Shown here: positions 5,204 through 5,484 of the stretch, piece by piece | Layout: every line of letters begins with the position of its first letter | How positions within the stretch are numbered: the first letter of the stretch is position 1 | Assembly (NCBI GenBank): GCA_964625225.1 | Contig: CAZVAR010000192.1 | Location: 1 to 5,484, forward strand | DNA: 5,484 nt | Direction of reading: 5' to 3' | Source of the DNA: CAZVAR01 sp964625225 | GTDB lineage: Bacteria > Pseudomonadota > Alphaproteobacteria > JAJUGE01 | Notes under the pieces: model-generated | What the model saw: the letters and a program-made list of their open reading frames with translations, nothing else | What the model was told of the DNA's origin: nothing | The model's database searches: none | Made by a program: the position numbers and the translations under genes

Positions 5204-5484
5204 ATGGACTTCGAATTTTCGGAACGGACCAAGGAGCTGCAGGCGAGGGTCCAGGACTTCATGGACCGCTACATCTATCCGAACGAGGATCTGTATTACG
5301 AGCAGGTCTACGGTTCGGGCAGTCCGTGGAAGACGGTGCCGATCCTCGAGGAGCTGAAGGAGAAGGCGAGGGCCGAAGGGCTGTGGAACCTGTTCCTGCC
5401 CGAGAGCGAGTACGGCGCCGGCCTGACCAACCTCGACTATGCGCCGCTGTGCGAGATCATGGGGCGGGTGCACTGGGCCTCGGA
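5204..5484 (+). CDS. Acyl-CoA dehydrogenase, N-terminal 93 residues (3' end cut by window edge)
   Basis: FAD-dependent acyl-CoA dehydrogenase that would introduce a trans-2 double bond into an acyl-CoA and pass electrons to ETF. The visible part is the N-terminal helical domain: MDFEFSERTKELQ (1-13), FMDRYIYPNE (19-28), ILEELKEKARAEGLWNLFLP (47-66), GAGLTNLDYAPLCEIMGR (71-88). The IYPNE and GLWNLFLPE..GAGLTN..YAPLCE pattern points to the ACAD10/11-like group, about 400 residues long in full. The FAD-binding middle domain and catalytic glutamate lie beyond the edge, so substrate cannot be judged. The start is supported by GGGAG six bases upstream. Reading is open to the last base. The gene lies 141 bases from nudC, and an inverted repeat in that gap precedes its ribosome-binding site. 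Confidence 0.92.
   Translation, partial: MDFEFSERTKELQARVQDFMDRYIYPNEDLYYEQVYGSGSPWKTVPILEELKEKARAEGLWNLFLPESEYGAGLTNLDYAPLCEIMGRVHWAS

Noticed and set aside
1..5484. Mobile elements, CRISPR arrays, tRNA or rRNA genes, toxin-antitoxin or defence genes
   Set aside because: I looked for spaced repeats, transposase-like translations, terminal inverted repeats and cloverleaf-type sequence on both strands and saw none; the window is core chromosomal content.

Overview
The window is GC-rich, with codons strongly biased to G or C at the third position, and looks like the chromosome of an alphaproteobacterium, probably Rhodospirillales-like (inference). Three things support this: the murJ-trpS gene pair, an alphaproteobacterial-type NudC with a long N-terminal domain, and a TTAA-N7-TTAA box matching the binding site of CtrA, the alphaproteobacterial cell-cycle regulator. 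I see no mobile element, tRNA, rRNA, CRISPR array or prophage signature. Gene content is core or housekeeping; the unusual signals lie in the intergenic DNA.

Layout. On the minus strand, bases 2188 down to 1 carry murJ (lipid II flippase, complete, 518 aa) followed by trpS (tryptophanyl-tRNA synthetase, first 188 residues, cut by the window edge). The 67-base gap between them holds a good candidate sigma70-type promoter for trpS whose -35 overlaps the murJ stop codon. Bases 2189-2372 form a divergent intergenic region with an AT-rich island: a perfect 11-bp tandem duplication that creates the CtrA-type box. On the plus strand, 2373-2930 encodes a GNAT acetyltransferase, and 30 bases later 2961-4067 encodes a LivJ/LivK-type periplasmic amino-acid-binding protein with a signal peptide. 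A hairpin overlaps the GNAT ribosome-binding site, another overlaps its stop codon, and a third follows the binding-protein gene. Then come nudC (4151-5062, NAD(H) pyrophosphatase/RNA deNADding Nudix enzyme) and, after 141 bases, the first 93 codons of an acyl-CoA dehydrogenase (5204 to the edge).

How the genes relate. murJ and trpS are probably partly co-transcribed, with trpS able to be expressed alone. The GNAT and binding-protein genes are close enough to share a transcript, with an intercistronic hairpin that could set their relative levels. No permease or ATPase gene for the binding protein lies in the window, so it is an orphan here. nudC and the acyl-CoA dehydrogenase gene look like separate metabolic genes. 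I do not see a new multi-gene system; the best leads are the CtrA-type box between murJ and the GNAT gene, and the hairpin over the GNAT start region.
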